This document shows positions 1 through 9,635 of a DNA stretch of 64,000 bases, piece after piece. The stretch's first letter is position 1. The number at the start of each line of letters is the position of its first letter. The DNA lies in the NCBI RefSeq assembly GCF_001690355.1, contig NZ_LZHG01000014.1:62001-126000 (forward strand), written 5' to 3'. The stretch comes from Gilliamella sp. Choc4-2 (GTDB lineage: Bacteria > Pseudomonadota > Gammaproteobacteria > Enterobacterales > Orbaceae). A program made the position numbers and the translations under genes. The notes beneath the pieces are model-generated. The model was given only the letters and a program-made list of their open reading frames with translations. It did not search any database and was not told the origin of the DNA.

Positions 1-15
1 CGAAATTAGCACAAC

Positions 16-2340
16 ATGAACAATCATTATTCAAATAATAATATAAAAAAATTAAAAAATTGTGCTATTGGATGGCTTATTACTGTAGTTTGTTTACTGC
101 TAACTGCATCTTATCTTTTTTCTAATAGTAAGATTAATAGCAGCGTATTATCTTTGCTTCCTCAAGAGCAAACAAACAATGTTCCTATGGAGTTTATCAA
201 TGGATTTCAAGACAGACTTGATAAACAATTAGTATGGTTAATTAAACCTGCCGATCCTAATAATTTAGAATCAGTAAAATGGTGGTATCAAAATCTAAAT
301 AAACAACCATTTATCCACAGAATCAGTGGGCTTATGGATGAGCAATTTCAACAAAACTGGGGGATATTTGCTTATCAATATCGTTATCAACTTATGGATG
401 AAAAAACGATCGAACGACTTAAAGCTCATAAACAGTTTGCTTGGATTCAAAGCCAAATATATTCACCATTTAGTGGTGTAAGCGCAAAAGAGCTTAATAG
501 CGATCCACTTCTCTTAACGCGCTCATCGCAATTAAATCAACTTGGCAACACAGGTAGCCTAACCGTCAAAAATGGCTGGTTATCAAGCCAAGATCAGCAA
601 GGTAATGTGTGGTACATGACCTATGCAGAATTAAATGGCTCATCGTTTAATATGCAACAATCACACCAAATTGTTACGCAACTAAATAAACTTAGTGAGC
701 AATTAAAAGCTAAGTGGCCAGATACAGAAATCTTAAAACGCGGCGTATTATATTATAGCGATAATGCAAGTTTAGCTGCTAAAGAAGATATTTCAACAAT
801 AGGCAGTTTATCAATAATTGGTATCATTATATTAATTATTATAGTATTCCGATCTGTTATACCAATCTTGCTGTCACTATTATCCATTTTTATAGGTATA
901 GTTTGCGGTGCAGTAGCTGTATTAACCATCTTTGGTGAAATCCATGTCATGACGCTAGTTATGAGCACCAGTGTAATAGGCATTACAATTGATTACTCAT
1001 TACATTATCTAACTGAGCGATTATTACATGGTAATCAAGATTCAACCTATGTTAGCTTAAAAAAATTGCTAGTAACATTAACTATTGCTTTATGCTCAAG
1101 CCTTATTGCTTACTTAATTTTATTAATAGCACCATTTCCAGGATTAAAGCAGCTTTCAGTTTTTGCTATATTTGGATTAATAGGTGCATTTCTAACTGTT
1201 ATTTTTTGGTATCCTTTCTTAACCCCCAAATTACCTGCTCGCGAAAATGTGGCATCTCGGTTTTTGACCTTTTGGCTTAATCTTTGGCAAAATAAAGGCG
1301 TTCAATGGTCAATGATATTATCAGCAATAATATTTATAGGATATGGTATAAACAATCTAACTATAGATGATGATATAGGTAAACTACAAGCTTTGCCTGT
1401 TCAACTACAAAAAGAAGAACAAGCTATTATAGATATAACGCATCAAACAACAGATCAAAAATGGTTCATTGTGTTTGGTGATACAGCAGAACAGACATTA
1501 CAGCGATTGGAACAATTTTTACCGAAATTAGAACAAGCAAAACAAGCTGGTTTATTTAAACAATATCAATCCATAAATTTACCGTCCATTGCAAAACAGC
1601 AACAGAATATAGAATTAGTCGATCAATACATGCCTGAAATAATATCTTCACTTAAACAAATTGGCATAGAAACTCAATTACTAAATTTGAACGACACAAA
1701 AACCCTTATTACACCAACATTATGGGAAAATAGTGAAATTAGCCAAGGTAGAAAACTACTTTGGTTAACGCAAAAAAATGGCAAAAGCGCCACACTTATT
1801 CCAATCAGTGGTATAAATAAATTAGATAAAATCAGGGAATTATCTTATGAAAATAAAGGAGTTTATTGGTTAGATCGTCGTACTGAATTTAATAATATGT
1901 TTACTAACTACAGAATTCATCTATCCCAACTACTTACTGGGGCTGTAGTAATAATATGTTCATGTTTTGTTTTCCACAATCGTAAATATGGTTTAAAAAC
2001 TGCATTAAAAAGTGTGCTACCAACATTATTATCAATCGGTATTGCACTTTCTGTACATGGTATTATCAATCAAGCACTTAATTTATTTTCGATGTTAGCA
2101 CTCATTCTTGTCATTGGCATCGGTATAGATTATAGTCTCTTTTTAAGTAATTATAAAAGCCAAACTCGAAGTGCTTTATTAGCTGTAACAATGGCGGCAT
2201 TAACAACTTTATTGTCTTTTGGATTACTTATAATAAGTCATACAAATGCAATCATGGGGTTTGGGCTAGTGCTAACCAGTGGTATTCTTGCCGCTTTTTT
2301 ATTTGCTCCACTAGCCATAAAAAAATATACAGTGTATTAA
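16..2340 (+). CDS. MMPL/RND-family exporter of an aryl-polyene-type cluster
   Basis: A 774-residue inner-membrane protein of the MMPL (RND-like) exporter family. It has one N-terminal membrane helix, a periplasmic domain of about 200 residues, a block of five or six helices, a second periplasmic domain, and a second helix block. The family's internal duplication shows in two G-x-D-Y-S motifs, at Asp326 (GITIDYS) and Asp705 (GIGIDYS), the positions thought to carry protons. In aryl-polyene clusters such a protein is presumed to move the polyene lipid or its precursor towards the outer membrane. It is first in a run of six same-strand genes that run on from beyond the window edge. The first bases read as the last codons of an upstream gene ending in an ATGA overlap at 16-19, but six codons are too few to call it. 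Substrate is inferred from context only. Confidence 0.85.
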   Translation: MNNHYSNNNIKKLKNCAIGWLITVVCLLLTASYLFSNSKINSSVLSLLPQEQTNNVPMEFINGFQDRLDKQLVWLIKPADPNNLESVKWWYQNLNKQPFIHRISGLMDEQFQQNWGIFAYQYRYQLMDEKTIERLKAHKQFAWIQSQIYSPFSGVSAKELNSDPLLLTRSSQLNQLGNTGSLTVKNGWLSSQDQQGNVWYMTYAELNGSSFNMQQSHQIVTQLNKLSEQLKAKWPDTEILKRGVLYYSDNASLAAKEDISTIGSLSIIGIIILIIIVFRSVIPILLSLLSIFIGIVCGAVAVLTIFGEIHVMTLVMSTSVIGITIDYSLHYLTERLLHGNQDSTYVSLKKLLVTLTIALCSSLIAYLILLIAPFPGLKQLSVFAIFGLIGAFLTVIFWYPFLTPKLPARENVASRFLTFWLNLWQNKGVQWSMILSAIIFIGYGINNLTIDDDIGKLQALPVQLQKEEQAIIDITHQTTDQKWFIVFGDTAEQTLQRLEQFLPKLEQAKQAGLFKQYQSINLPSIAKQQQNIELVDQYMPEIISSLKQIGIETQLLNLNDTKTLITPTLWENSEISQGRKLLWLTQKNGKSATLIPISGINKLDKIRELSYENKGVYWLDRRTEFNNMFTNYRIHLSQLLTGAVVIICSCFVFHNRKYGLKTALKSVLPTLLSIGIALSVHGIINQALNLFSMLALILVIGIGIDYSLFLSNYKSQTRSALLAVTMAALTTLLSFGLLIISHTNAIMGFGLVLTSGILAAFLFAPLAIKKYTVY

Positions 2341-2366
2341 AATAAATAATAATCAGGTAATTAAGG

Positions 2367-2939
2367 ATGAAAAGATTTACGATATTAATTTTATTTTTGT
2401 TAACAATGCTTGTCTCAGCTTGTGCAACCAAAACTCAATCAGAAGCATGGTTAACGAAAGAAGTTAAAATTAACCTCCCAATGATCAATTTGAAACAAAA
2501 TTATCATGATCAACAGCTATTAAAGTTTAAATATAATGATCAGGAAAATTCAATCATTACTTTAGTTGATGTAAACGATAATCAATTAAAAGTTGTTGGT
2601 CTTTCAGCTCTTGGTATTCGGCTTTTTGAAATTGAATATAATGGTGAGCTTATTAACTCAAAAAATAATATCTTTGTTAAAGAGCTCCCCCCGCCTGAAC
2701 AAGTATTATCAGATATTATGTTAAGTATCTTACCGATTTCAGAATGGCAAACTGTGTTACCTCAAGGTTGGCAGCTTGTTGATAGAGATCTGCATAGAAC
2801 ACTAAGCGATGATAAACAACAAATTATCGTTGATATTACTTATACTGAAAAAGCATCAGAGCATATTAGAAAACCTATTCAAATTGAACATCACATATTT
2901 GGTTATCAAATTACAATACAAAGCATGGACACAAATTAA
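2367..2939 (+). CDS. DUF3261 outer-membrane-type lipoprotein
   Basis: A 190-residue lipoprotein. A Lys-Arg start and a hydrophobic stretch lead to the lipobox VSAC, so Cys19 should be the acylated residue. The body fits the DUF3261 family, which is nearly always encoded beside an MMPL exporter and ketosynthases in aryl-polyene clusters. A role in attaching or delivering the polyene product at the outer membrane is presumed for the family but not established. The gene follows the exporter by 26 bp with a GGA-type ribosome-binding site (taaggatg) and its stop lies one base before the next ATG, so it is probably in the same transcript. Confidence 0.8.
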   Translation: MKRFTILILFLLTMLVSACATKTQSEAWLTKEVKINLPMINLKQNYHDQQLLKFKYNDQENSIITLVDVNDNQLKVVGLSALGIRLFEIEYNGELINSKNNIFVKELPPPEQVLSDIMLSILPISEWQTVLPQGWQLVDRDLHRTLSDDKQQIIVDITYTEKASEHIRKPIQIEHHIFGYQITIQSMDTN

Positions 2940-2940
2940 A

Positions 2941-4122
2941 ATGGTTTATATTACTGCCGTTGGTGCAATTAATTCTTTAGGTAATAATTTAACTGAAATT
3001 AAGCAGGGTTTAACTAAAAACTATTGTGCTCAACATTGCTTAATTGAACAAGAGGGTTGGCTACTAGATGGTCAGAAAACTTGGTTAGGAAAAGTTAATG
3101 CTAATTTACCTAGCATCCCTGAACACTTGCAAAAATACGTAACACGCAACAACCAATTACTTTATGCTGCTTACTTACAAATTCAATCAGAAATTGAATC
3201 AGCTATTAAACAGTATGGTCATAAACGAATTGCTATTATTATGGGTACAAGTACTTCAGGGATTCATGAAGGGGATATAAATGTAAAACATTATTTGCAA
3301 ACACAAAACAGTGCTTCTTCTTTCACCTATAATCAACAAGAATTAGGAGATCCTTCATGTTTCTTAACGGCATTACTTGAATTAAAAGGCCCAAGCTACA
3401 CAATATCAACTGCTTGTACCTCAAGTGCAAGGGCGATCATTAGTGGAAAAAGATTGATTGAAGCAGGGTTAGTTGATGCAGCAATTGTTGGTGGCGCCGA
3501 TAGTTTAGCAAGAATGCCAATTAATGGCTTTAATGCGCTTGAATCACTTTCTACCACTCCATGTATGCCTTTTGCAGAAAGCCGTAATGGCATAAACATT
3601 GGAGAATCTAGTGCTATATTTTTACTGACTAATAAAAAAACAAGTGATTATGCAATATTAGGAACGGGGGAATCGTCTGATGCTTATCATATATCCTCCC
3701 CTCACCCTGAAGGGTTAGGGGCAGAAAAAGCCATGCGAGCAGCATTAGATAATGCAAATCTATCCTTAAATGATATTGGTTACATTAATTTACATGGCAC
3801 AGCAACCATATTAAATGATCTTGCTGAAAGTAAAGCGGTATATAGGTTATTTAGCCCAAACTTGGCTCCCTGTAGTTCAACAAAGCACTTAACGGGGCAT
3901 ACTTTAGGTAGTGCAGCGGCAACAGAATTGGCTATTAGTTACCTATTATTAGATCAAGATATTTATTTACCACAGCAAGATTTTTCAAAATCAGCATTTG
4001 ATAAAAATCTTGATGAAATCAACATAGTTACTGAAAACATGATGTTAAAAACCCCAATTATAATGTCAAATTCATTTGCTTTTGGTGGTAACAACTCATC
4101 ACTTATTATTGGAAAAATATAA
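2941..4122 (+). CDS. Beta-ketoacyl-ACP synthase (first ketosynthase of the polyene cluster)
   Basis: A 393-residue condensing enzyme of the KAS I/II type. The full catalytic triad is present: Cys159 in TACTSS, His285 in LHGTA and His320 in TGHTLG, so it should be a working ketosynthase and not a chain-length factor that has lost its cysteine. It would extend the growing acyl chain with malonyl-ACP in the cytoplasm. The ATG at 2941 is chosen because it sits one base after the previous stop and gives the normal N terminus (MVYITAVG); the reading frame stays open 132 bp further upstream, but that would overlap the lipoprotein gene. Its place before a dehydratase, a reductase and another synthase matches the order of ApeO-ApeP-ApeQ-ApeR in E. 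coli aryl-polyene clusters. Confidence 0.88.
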   Translation: MVYITAVGAINSLGNNLTEIKQGLTKNYCAQHCLIEQEGWLLDGQKTWLGKVNANLPSIPEHLQKYVTRNNQLLYAAYLQIQSEIESAIKQYGHKRIAIIMGTSTSGIHEGDINVKHYLQTQNSASSFTYNQQELGDPSCFLTALLELKGPSYTISTACTSSARAIISGKRLIEAGLVDAAIVGGADSLARMPINGFNALESLSTTPCMPFAESRNGINIGESSAIFLLTNKKTSDYAILGTGESSDAYHISSPHPEGLGAEKAMRAALDNANLSLNDIGYINLHGTATILNDLAESKAVYRLFSPNLAPCSSTKHLTGHTLGSAAATELAISYLLLDQDIYLPQQDFSKSAFDKNLDEINIVTENMMLKTPIIMSNSFAFGGNNSSLIIGKI

Positions 4123-4601
4123 TGCGATATTCTCCAGCAAATTATTATTTACCACATGAAAGTCCTATGGTAATGATAGAAAAGGTTCATCTAATCACAG
4201 ATGAACAATGTATTTGTAGTGTACAAGTAAGCAAAACCAGCGTTTTAGCACCATTTTTAAATAGCGATTACTCGTTATCTAATTTTTACGCCATTGAATT
4301 AATGGCTCAAACAATTGGCGTATGGAATGGATACTATGGCTTAATGAAGAATAGTAAACCAGTTTTAGGAATGCTATTAGGTGGACGATCAATAAAAACA
4401 ACATTACAAAACTTCCCTCATAATCGTCGCTTAATGATACATACTAATTTAGTGCTTAACGATGCTAGATTAGCCAATTTTGACTGTAATATAATGATTG
4501 ATGAACAATGTGTAGCGACAAGTAAACTTAATGTTTACGAACCAACTTTATCAGAACTTGATCAATTATTTGGTAAAACACGATTAGGAGAAGAAGAATA
4601 A
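4122..4601 (+). CDS. 3-hydroxyacyl-ACP dehydratase (hotdog fold, ApeP-like)
   Basis: A 159-residue hotdog-fold dehydratase. The FabA/FabZ-type catalytic pair is recognisable as His12 in LPHESPM and Glu59 in AIELMAQ. It would remove water from the 3-hydroxyacyl-ACP made by the neighbouring ketoreductase and leave a trans double bond. Repeating this without an enoyl reduction is how an aryl polyene keeps its conjugated chain, and no enoyl reductase gene is seen here. Its start codon overlaps the previous stop by one base and its own stop overlaps the next ATG by one base, so translation is probably coupled along the operon. Confidence 0.82.
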   Translation: MRYSPANYYLPHESPMVMIEKVHLITDEQCICSVQVSKTSVLAPFLNSDYSLSNFYAIELMAQTIGVWNGYYGLMKNSKPVLGMLLGGRSIKTTLQNFPHNRRLMIHTNLVLNDARLANFDCNIMIDEQCVATSKLNVYEPTLSELDQLFGKTRLGEEE

Positions 4602-5332
4602 TGAAACGAACAGTCCTTGTAACTGGTGCAAGTAAAGGAATTGGTAAAGCTATTGCTTGTAAACTTTCGCAAGATGGGTTTGATATTGTTGTCCATTACC
4701 ATAGTGATAAACAAGGTGCACTAGAAACACAACATATCATTGAACAGGCAGGTGGAACAGCTCGATTAATACAATTTGATGTGAGCAATCGTTTACAGTG
4801 CAAACAAAATATCGACGCCGATATAGAACAATATGGTGCTTACTATGGTGTTATCAACAATGCTGGTATTATTCGAGATGGCGCTTTTCCTTCTTTAACT
4901 GAAGATGATTGGACTAAAGTTATCCATACTGATCTCAACAGTTTTTACAATGTACTACATCCTTGTGTAATGCCAATGATAGGGCTACGTAGTGGCGGAA
5001 GAATCATTATCGTCTCATCAGTGTCAGGTATAGCGGGTAACCGTGGCCAAGTTAATTATAGCGCAGCAAAAGCGGGAGTAATCGGTGCAAGTAAAGCATT
5101 GGCACTTGAACTAGCTAAGCGAAAAATAACCGTGAATTGTATTGCTCCAGGTTTAATTGATACCGGCATTTTAGATATGGAGCCTATTGCATTACAAGAA
5201 GCAATGAAAATGATCCCATTAAAACGCATGGGACAAGTGGATGAAGTAGCAGGTCTGGCTAGTTATTTAATGTCTGATTTGTCAGGATATATAACCAAAC
5301 AAGTAATTTCAATCAATGGAGGAATGATATGA
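4601..5332 (+). CDS. 3-ketoacyl-ACP reductase, FabG-type SDR (ApeQ-like)
   Basis: A 243-residue short-chain dehydrogenase. It shows the NADPH-binding glycine motif GASKGIG near residue 9, the NNAG structural motif, and the catalytic set Ser140, Tyr153 and Lys157 (the Y-x3-K pair reads YSAAK). It should reduce the beta-keto group made by the polyene ketosynthases to a hydroxyl. It resembles housekeeping FabG closely, but its position between a dehydratase and a second ketosynthase, with overlaps of one and four bases, assigns it to the polyene pathway. Confidence 0.88.
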   Translation: MKRTVLVTGASKGIGKAIACKLSQDGFDIVVHYHSDKQGALETQHIIEQAGGTARLIQFDVSNRLQCKQNIDADIEQYGAYYGVINNAGIIRDGAFPSLTEDDWTKVIHTDLNSFYNVLHPCVMPMIGLRSGGRIIIVSSVSGIAGNRGQVNYSAAKAGVIGASKALALELAKRKITVNCIAPGLIDTGILDMEPIALQEAMKMIPLKRMGQVDEVAGLASYLMSDLSGYITKQVISINGGMI

Positions 5333-6555
5333 CTAAAAGAGTTGTCATAACTGGAATGGGGGGAGTTACCTCCTTGGGTAATGATTGGAATAGTATTGAG
5401 TCAAGCTTAAAAAAATTAGAAAATGCTGTAAGGTATATGCCAGAATGGGAAGTTTATGAAGGTTTGCACACTAAGTTAGGTGCACCTATTGACAACTTTG
5501 AAATACCTGAGCACTACACACGAAAAAAAATACGCTCAATGGGACGTGTTTCTCTACTATCAACAAAAGCCACAGAAATTGCCCTTGAAAAGGCCGGATT
5601 ATTAGATGACCCAATCATAACTAATGGCGATACAGGAATTGCATTTGGCTCATCAACAGGAAGTACTGACCAAGTAGCCGCCTTTGGTGCTATGTTAAAT
5701 GACAAAAATACCAATAATATTACAGCAACCACTTATATAAAAATGATGCCTCACACGACAGCGGTAAACACAGGATTATTTTTTGGTCTAAAAGGCCGCT
5801 TAATTACAACGTCGAGTGCATGTACATCAGGTAGTCAAGCAATTGGTTATGCTTATGAAGCCATCAAATACGGTATACAAACAGCAATGGTAGCTGGTGG
5901 TGCAGAAGAGTTATGTCCTTCAGAAGCAGCCGTTTTCGATACTTTATTTGCTACCAGTCAACAGAATGATAATCCTAAAAGCTCTCCTCGTCCATTTGAC
6001 AAAGATCGCGATGGCTTGGTAATTGGTGAAGGAGCTGGTGCTTTAATTCTTGAAGAATACGAGCATGCAAAAGCACGAGGAGCAAAAATATATGGTGAAA
6101 TAGTCGGTTTTATGACAAATTGTGATGCAAGCCATATTACTCAACCACGTAAAGAAACAATGAAACTATGTATCGAACAAGCGTTAAAAAAAGCTAATTT
6201 ATCACCAGCGGATATTGGTTACATCAGTGCTCATGGTACAGCTACCGATCGCGGTGATATAGCTGAAAGTAATGCAACTTCTGAAATATTTGGTAATCAA
6301 ACACCTATCTCATCGTTAAAAAGTTATTTCGGTCATACTCTTGGTGCATGTGGGGCATTAGAAGCTTGGCTAACACTTGAAATGATGCACTCAGGTTGGT
6401 TCAATCCAACAATTAACCTAAATAATATTGATCCAGCATGTGGTGAGCTTGACTATATAATAGGAACCGGTCGAAATTTAGATATTGAGTATTTTCAAAC
6501 CAACAATTTTGCATTTGGGGGGATAAATACTTCAATTATCATCAAACGACTTTAA
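5329..6555 (+). CDS. Beta-ketoacyl-ACP synthase II-type (ApeR-like)
   Basis: A 408-residue FabF-like condensing enzyme. The catalytic residues Cys165 (SACTSG), His302 (SAHGTA) and His336 (YFGHTLG) are all present. The start overlaps the reductase stop in an ATGA, which suggests translational coupling. In described aryl-polyene clusters a last ketosynthase of this kind is needed in addition to the chain-elongating pair, probably for priming or an early condensation; which step applies here cannot be read from sequence. This is the last gene of the run, and an inverted repeat follows about 30 bp after the stop. Confidence 0.86.
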   Translation: MTKRVVITGMGGVTSLGNDWNSIESSLKKLENAVRYMPEWEVYEGLHTKLGAPIDNFEIPEHYTRKKIRSMGRVSLLSTKATEIALEKAGLLDDPIITNGDTGIAFGSSTGSTDQVAAFGAMLNDKNTNNITATTYIKMMPHTTAVNTGLFFGLKGRLITTSSACTSGSQAIGYAYEAIKYGIQTAMVAGGAEELCPSEAAVFDTLFATSQQNDNPKSSPRPFDKDRDGLVIGEGAGALILEEYEHAKARGAKIYGEIVGFMTNCDASHITQPRKETMKLCIEQALKKANLSPADIGYISAHGTATDRGDIAESNATSEIFGNQTPISSLKSYFGHTLGACGALEAWLTLEMMHSGWFNPTINLNNIDPACGELDYIIGTGRNLDIEYFQTNNFAFGGINTSIIIKRL

Positions 6556-6583
6556 TCTAATCAACACTATAACGATAAAAGGT

Positions 6584-6613
6584 AGCTAATTATAACTATC
6601 AGTATAATTAGCT
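6584..6613. terminator. Inverted repeat between convergent genes (weak terminator)
   Basis: A perfect 11-bp inverted repeat, agctaattata at 6584-6594 and tataattagct at 6603-6613, with an 8-base loop, lies between the ends of the polyene operon and the oppositely oriented sohB. The stem is A+T-rich and no U-run follows on the plus strand; on the minus strand a short T-rich stretch follows. It may work as a weak bidirectional terminator. Confidence 0.5.
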
Positions 6614-6658
6614 CAAAAAATCAATTAAAAAGTTGACATTCATCACAAAAAAGGACTA

Positions 6659-7768
6659 TTACAGCCCGTTTTCTTGTCTAAAAAATAATCTTTCTACACT
6701 TTTTATCACGTTCTTCGAAATTCTTTCCGATAGTCTTTGCCTACGTTGATAACAGACTGAGATAATTTTATGTGTTTCTAAGTGAGATAAAATAAAGTCG
6801 TCACTAGTGCTAATTTCGTCAACTAAGCCTTTATTTTTAGCTTGTGTTGCAAACCAGTGTTCGCCTGTTGCAACCTGTTCGATATCGACATTTTGGCGAT
6901 ACTCTTTAACAAAGTCTTTAAATAAAAGGTGAGTTTCTTCTAATTCTTGTTTGAATTTTTGACGTCCTTCTTCGGTATTTTCACCAAACATAGTCAATGT
7001 ACGCTTATAAGCGCCTGCCGTTTGTAATTCAATGTCTACATCATGTTTTTTGAGTAAGCGGTTAAAATTAGGGATCTGCGCAACCACACCAATTGACCCG
7101 ACAATTGCAAATGGTGCTGCCACAATTTTGTTAGCGGTACAAGCCATCATATATCCCCCACTCGCCGCAACTTTATCAACCACTACAGTGAAAGGTATAT
7201 CACGCTGTCTAAACCGTAATAATTGCGATGCAGCAAGACCATAACCGTGAACAACACCACCTGGACTTTCAAGCTTAATGACAACTTTATCTTCAGGCTT
7301 AATAACAGCTAATACAGCAGTAATTTCTTGGCGTAATTCTTCAACTTCGTGTGCATCCATGCTGCCATTGAAAGATAATACAAATAATTTAGGTTTTACT
7401 TGTTGGTTTGTATTACTTTCTACTGGTTTAACTACATTATCTGACGATGTTTGTTCGGCAGATTTTTCTTGTTTTTTATCTTGTTTCTTTTTTTGTTTAG
7501 CTGCTAATTTCGCTTGCTTTCTCTCATTTTTTTTCTGTTTTTTAAGATCTTTCATAAACAGTTTAGCTTCTAGCTCGTCCATACTTGACATTAACATATC
7601 ATCTTTGACTTGCTCATATTCTTGGCTAATATCTTTAACTGATAAACGCCCTGCCGCTGTTATGGACTTACGGCGTTGGCTTAATATAAAAATAAGTACG
7701 GCTAGAATAGCTATAACCACTGTTACTGTTTCAGCTAAGAAAAGTGAATACATAGAAAACCAATTCAT
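6659..7768 (-). CDS. sohB: Inner-membrane peptidase SohB (S49 family)
   Basis: A 369-residue S49 serine protease anchored by an N-terminal membrane helix (residues about 10-30), followed by a strongly charged Lys/Gln-rich linker up to about residue 110 and then the protease domain. The S49 Ser/Lys dyad is visible as Ser203 in AASGGYM and Lys255 in AYKRTLT; substrate-side glycines occur in ESPGG. SohB is a periplasm-facing relative of signal-peptide peptidase SppA and was found as a suppressor of degP loss in E. coli. The length is close to the usual 350 residues, with the extra in the linker. It stands alone and is divergent from fhs. Confidence 0.93.
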   Translation of the reverse strand: MNWFSMYSLFLAETVTVVIAILAVLIFILSQRRKSITAAGRLSVKDISQEYEQVKDDMLMSSMDELEAKLFMKDLKKQKKNERKQAKLAAKQKKKQDKKQEKSAEQTSSDNVVKPVESNTNQQVKPKLFVLSFNGSMDAHEVEELRQEITAVLAVIKPEDKVVIKLESPGGVVHGYGLAASQLLRFRQRDIPFTVVVDKVAASGGYMMACTANKIVAAPFAIVGSIGVVAQIPNFNRLLKKHDVDIELQTAGAYKRTLTMFGENTEEGRQKFKQELEETHLLFKDFVKEYRQNVDIEQVATGEHWFATQAKNKGLVDEISTSDDFILSHLETHKIISVCYQRRQRLSERISKNVIKSVERLFFRQENGL

Positions 7769-7934
7769 TTAATTATTACCCTTTAATGAAATATACTTTA
7801 ATTGAATGTATTTAGTTATTATAACAAGATAATTGAAAGTTGTGCCGAAAATCAATAAAGATATAATTGTCGCTTTATTCGGCAAATCAAATTATTTATA
7901 CTGATAGCCCAAATTACAGTTATATGAGAAAAAT

Positions 7935-9635
7935 ATGTCTTTACGACCAATTACCGAAATAGCTAAACAATGCAACATTCCCGAAGAATTTGTCCTACCT
8001 TATGGCAAACATGCTGCAAAAGTCGATTTATCCATTCTTAAAACAAACCAAAACAAACCTGAAGGTAAATTGGTATTAGTTACTGCTATCACGCCAACTC
8101 CACTTGGTGAAGGTAAAACAGTTAATACTATCGGGCTAAGTGAGGGATTAAATTATATTGGTAAGTCAGCAATCGCTTGTATCCGTCAACCCAGTTTAGG
8201 TCCTGTATTTGGGGTTAAAGGTGGCGCTGCTGGGGGGGGGCAAGCTGAAGTATTACCGATGGAAACATTAAATTTACATTTAACAGGTGATATTCATGCA
8301 ATTACTGCGGCGCATGATTTGGCATCGACCGCATTAGATTCACGCCTTTATCATGAAGAGCGTTTAGGCGATGAATTTACCGCACAAACTGGTTTGCCTC
8401 GTTTAAATATTGATGTTAATCGCATTGTTTGGAAAAGGGCAATTGATCATAATGATCGTGCACTTCGTAAAATTATAGTTGGTGTTGGTGGTGGCTTTAA
8501 TGGTGTTGAACGCCAAGATGGATTTGAAATTACTGCGGCATCAGAACTTATGGCAATCTTGGCATTAGCTTCAGATTTACACGACATGCGTGCACGTATT
8601 GGTCGTATTATTCTTGCTTATAATACGAAAGGCGAAGCCATTACTGCTGAACAACTTGAAGTTGCAGGTGCTATGACGGTATTACTTAAAAATGCCATTA
8701 ATCCAAACCTAATGCAAACTGTTGAGCATACACCAGTACTAATTCATGCAGGTCCTTTTGCTAATATTGCCCATGGCAATTCATCTGTCATTGCTGATCG
8801 TATTGCGTTACAACTTGCCGATTATGTTGTGACCGAAGCAGGATTTGGTTCGGATATGGGCATGGAAAAATTCTTTAATATTAAATACCGCCAATCCGGC
8901 ATCAAAGCCTCGTGTGTGGTATTGGTTGCAACGGTGCGAAGCCTAAAATCCAATAGCGGTAAGTATAATATTAAACCGGGGCAAGCTATTCCGAAAGAAA
9001 TTTCAGAACCCAACGTTGAATTACTGGAAATTGGTGCAGCTAATTTAGCATGGCATATTAACAATGCCAAAAGTTATGGCTTACAAGTAATTGTCGCTAT
9101 TAATCGCTTTCCACACGACAGTGAAGAAGAATTAGCGTTTTTACAAAAATATGCGATTGAACAAGGTGCATTTGCCTGTGAAGTAAGCGAAGTCTTTACT
9201 CAAGGCGGTAAAGGCGCTGAAAAATTAGCAAAACATGTTATTAAAGCATGTGATATGCCAAGTGAAATCAAATTGCCTTATCCTGATAATATGCCTCTCG
9301 CTGATAAGATTCAAACCATGGTAAAAAAATATGGTGCTAACAAGGCTAATTTATCAGCCACTGCACTGGAAAACATCAAAGAGATCGAAGAATTAAAACT
9401 GGATCATTTGCCACTTTGTATTGCTAAAACGCCAATGTCAATTAGTGCTGATGCAAACTTAAAAAATGTTCCTACCGATTTTGATGTCGATATCAGTCAT
9501 TTAGCGATATCTGCCGGCGCTGGTTTTATTCGTGTTTATGCGGGTAATGTGATGACCATGCCTGGGCTAGGTACTAATCCTGCTTATAGACAAATCGATA
9601 TTGACAAAGATGGTAATATTGTAGGTTTAAGTTAA
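7935..9635 (+). CDS. fhs: Formate--tetrahydrofolate ligase
   Basis: A 566-residue formyltetrahydrofolate synthetase, which joins formate and tetrahydrofolate with ATP hydrolysis to give 10-formyl-THF. The P-loop is seen as PLGEGKT at about residues 58-64, followed by the conserved [14 protein letters not shown] segment. Full length, so formate from pyruvate formate-lyase could feed purine and formyl-Met synthesis. Its TAA overlaps the ATG of a ferredoxin gene by one base, which implies a two-gene operon. The 5' region carries an imperfect inverted repeat (about 7841-7883: gccga and aataaag pairing with ctttattcggc) whose role is unknown. Confidence 0.95.
   Translation: MSLRPITEIAKQCNIPEEFVLPYGKHAAKVDLSILKTNQNKPEGKLVLVTAITPTPLGEGKTVNTIGLSEGLNYIGKSAIACIRQPSLGPVFGVKGGAAGGGQAEVLPMETLNLHLTGDIHAITAAHDLASTALDSRLYHEERLGDEFTAQTGLPRLNIDVNRIVWKRAIDHNDRALRKIIVGVGGGFNGVERQDGFEITAASELMAILALASDLHDMRARIGRIILAYNTKGEAITAEQLEVAGAMTVLLKNAINPNLMQTVEHTPVLIHAGPFANIAHGNSSVIADRIALQLADYVVTEAGFGSDMGMEKFFNIKYRQSGIKASCVVLVATVRSLKSNSGKYNIKPGQAIPKEISEPNVELLEIGAANLAWHINNAKSYGLQVIVAINRFPHDSEEELAFLQKYAIEQGAFACEVSEVFTQGGKGAEKLAKHVIKACDMPSEIKLPYPDNMPLADKIQTMVKKYGANKANLSATALENIKEIEELKLDHLPLCIAKTPMSISADANLKNVPTDFDVDISHLAISAGAGFIRVYAGNVMTMPGLGTNPAYRQIDIDKDGNIVGLS

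Noticed and set aside
2809-2940. Longer reading of the first ketosynthase starting inside the lipoprotein gene
   Set aside because: The additional 44 residues overlap the lipoprotein gene in another frame and do not resemble a ketosynthase N terminus; the ATG at 2941 directly follows the stop.
7278-7772. 164-codon plus-strand open frame
   Set aside because: It is antisense to sohB; its composition (many Ser, Cys, Phe) mirrors the Lys/Gln-rich linker on the other strand.
7841-7934. Riboswitch or PurR operator upstream of fhs
   Set aside because: There is an imperfect inverted repeat, but I found no conserved purine, glycine or THF riboswitch core and no convincing PurR box.
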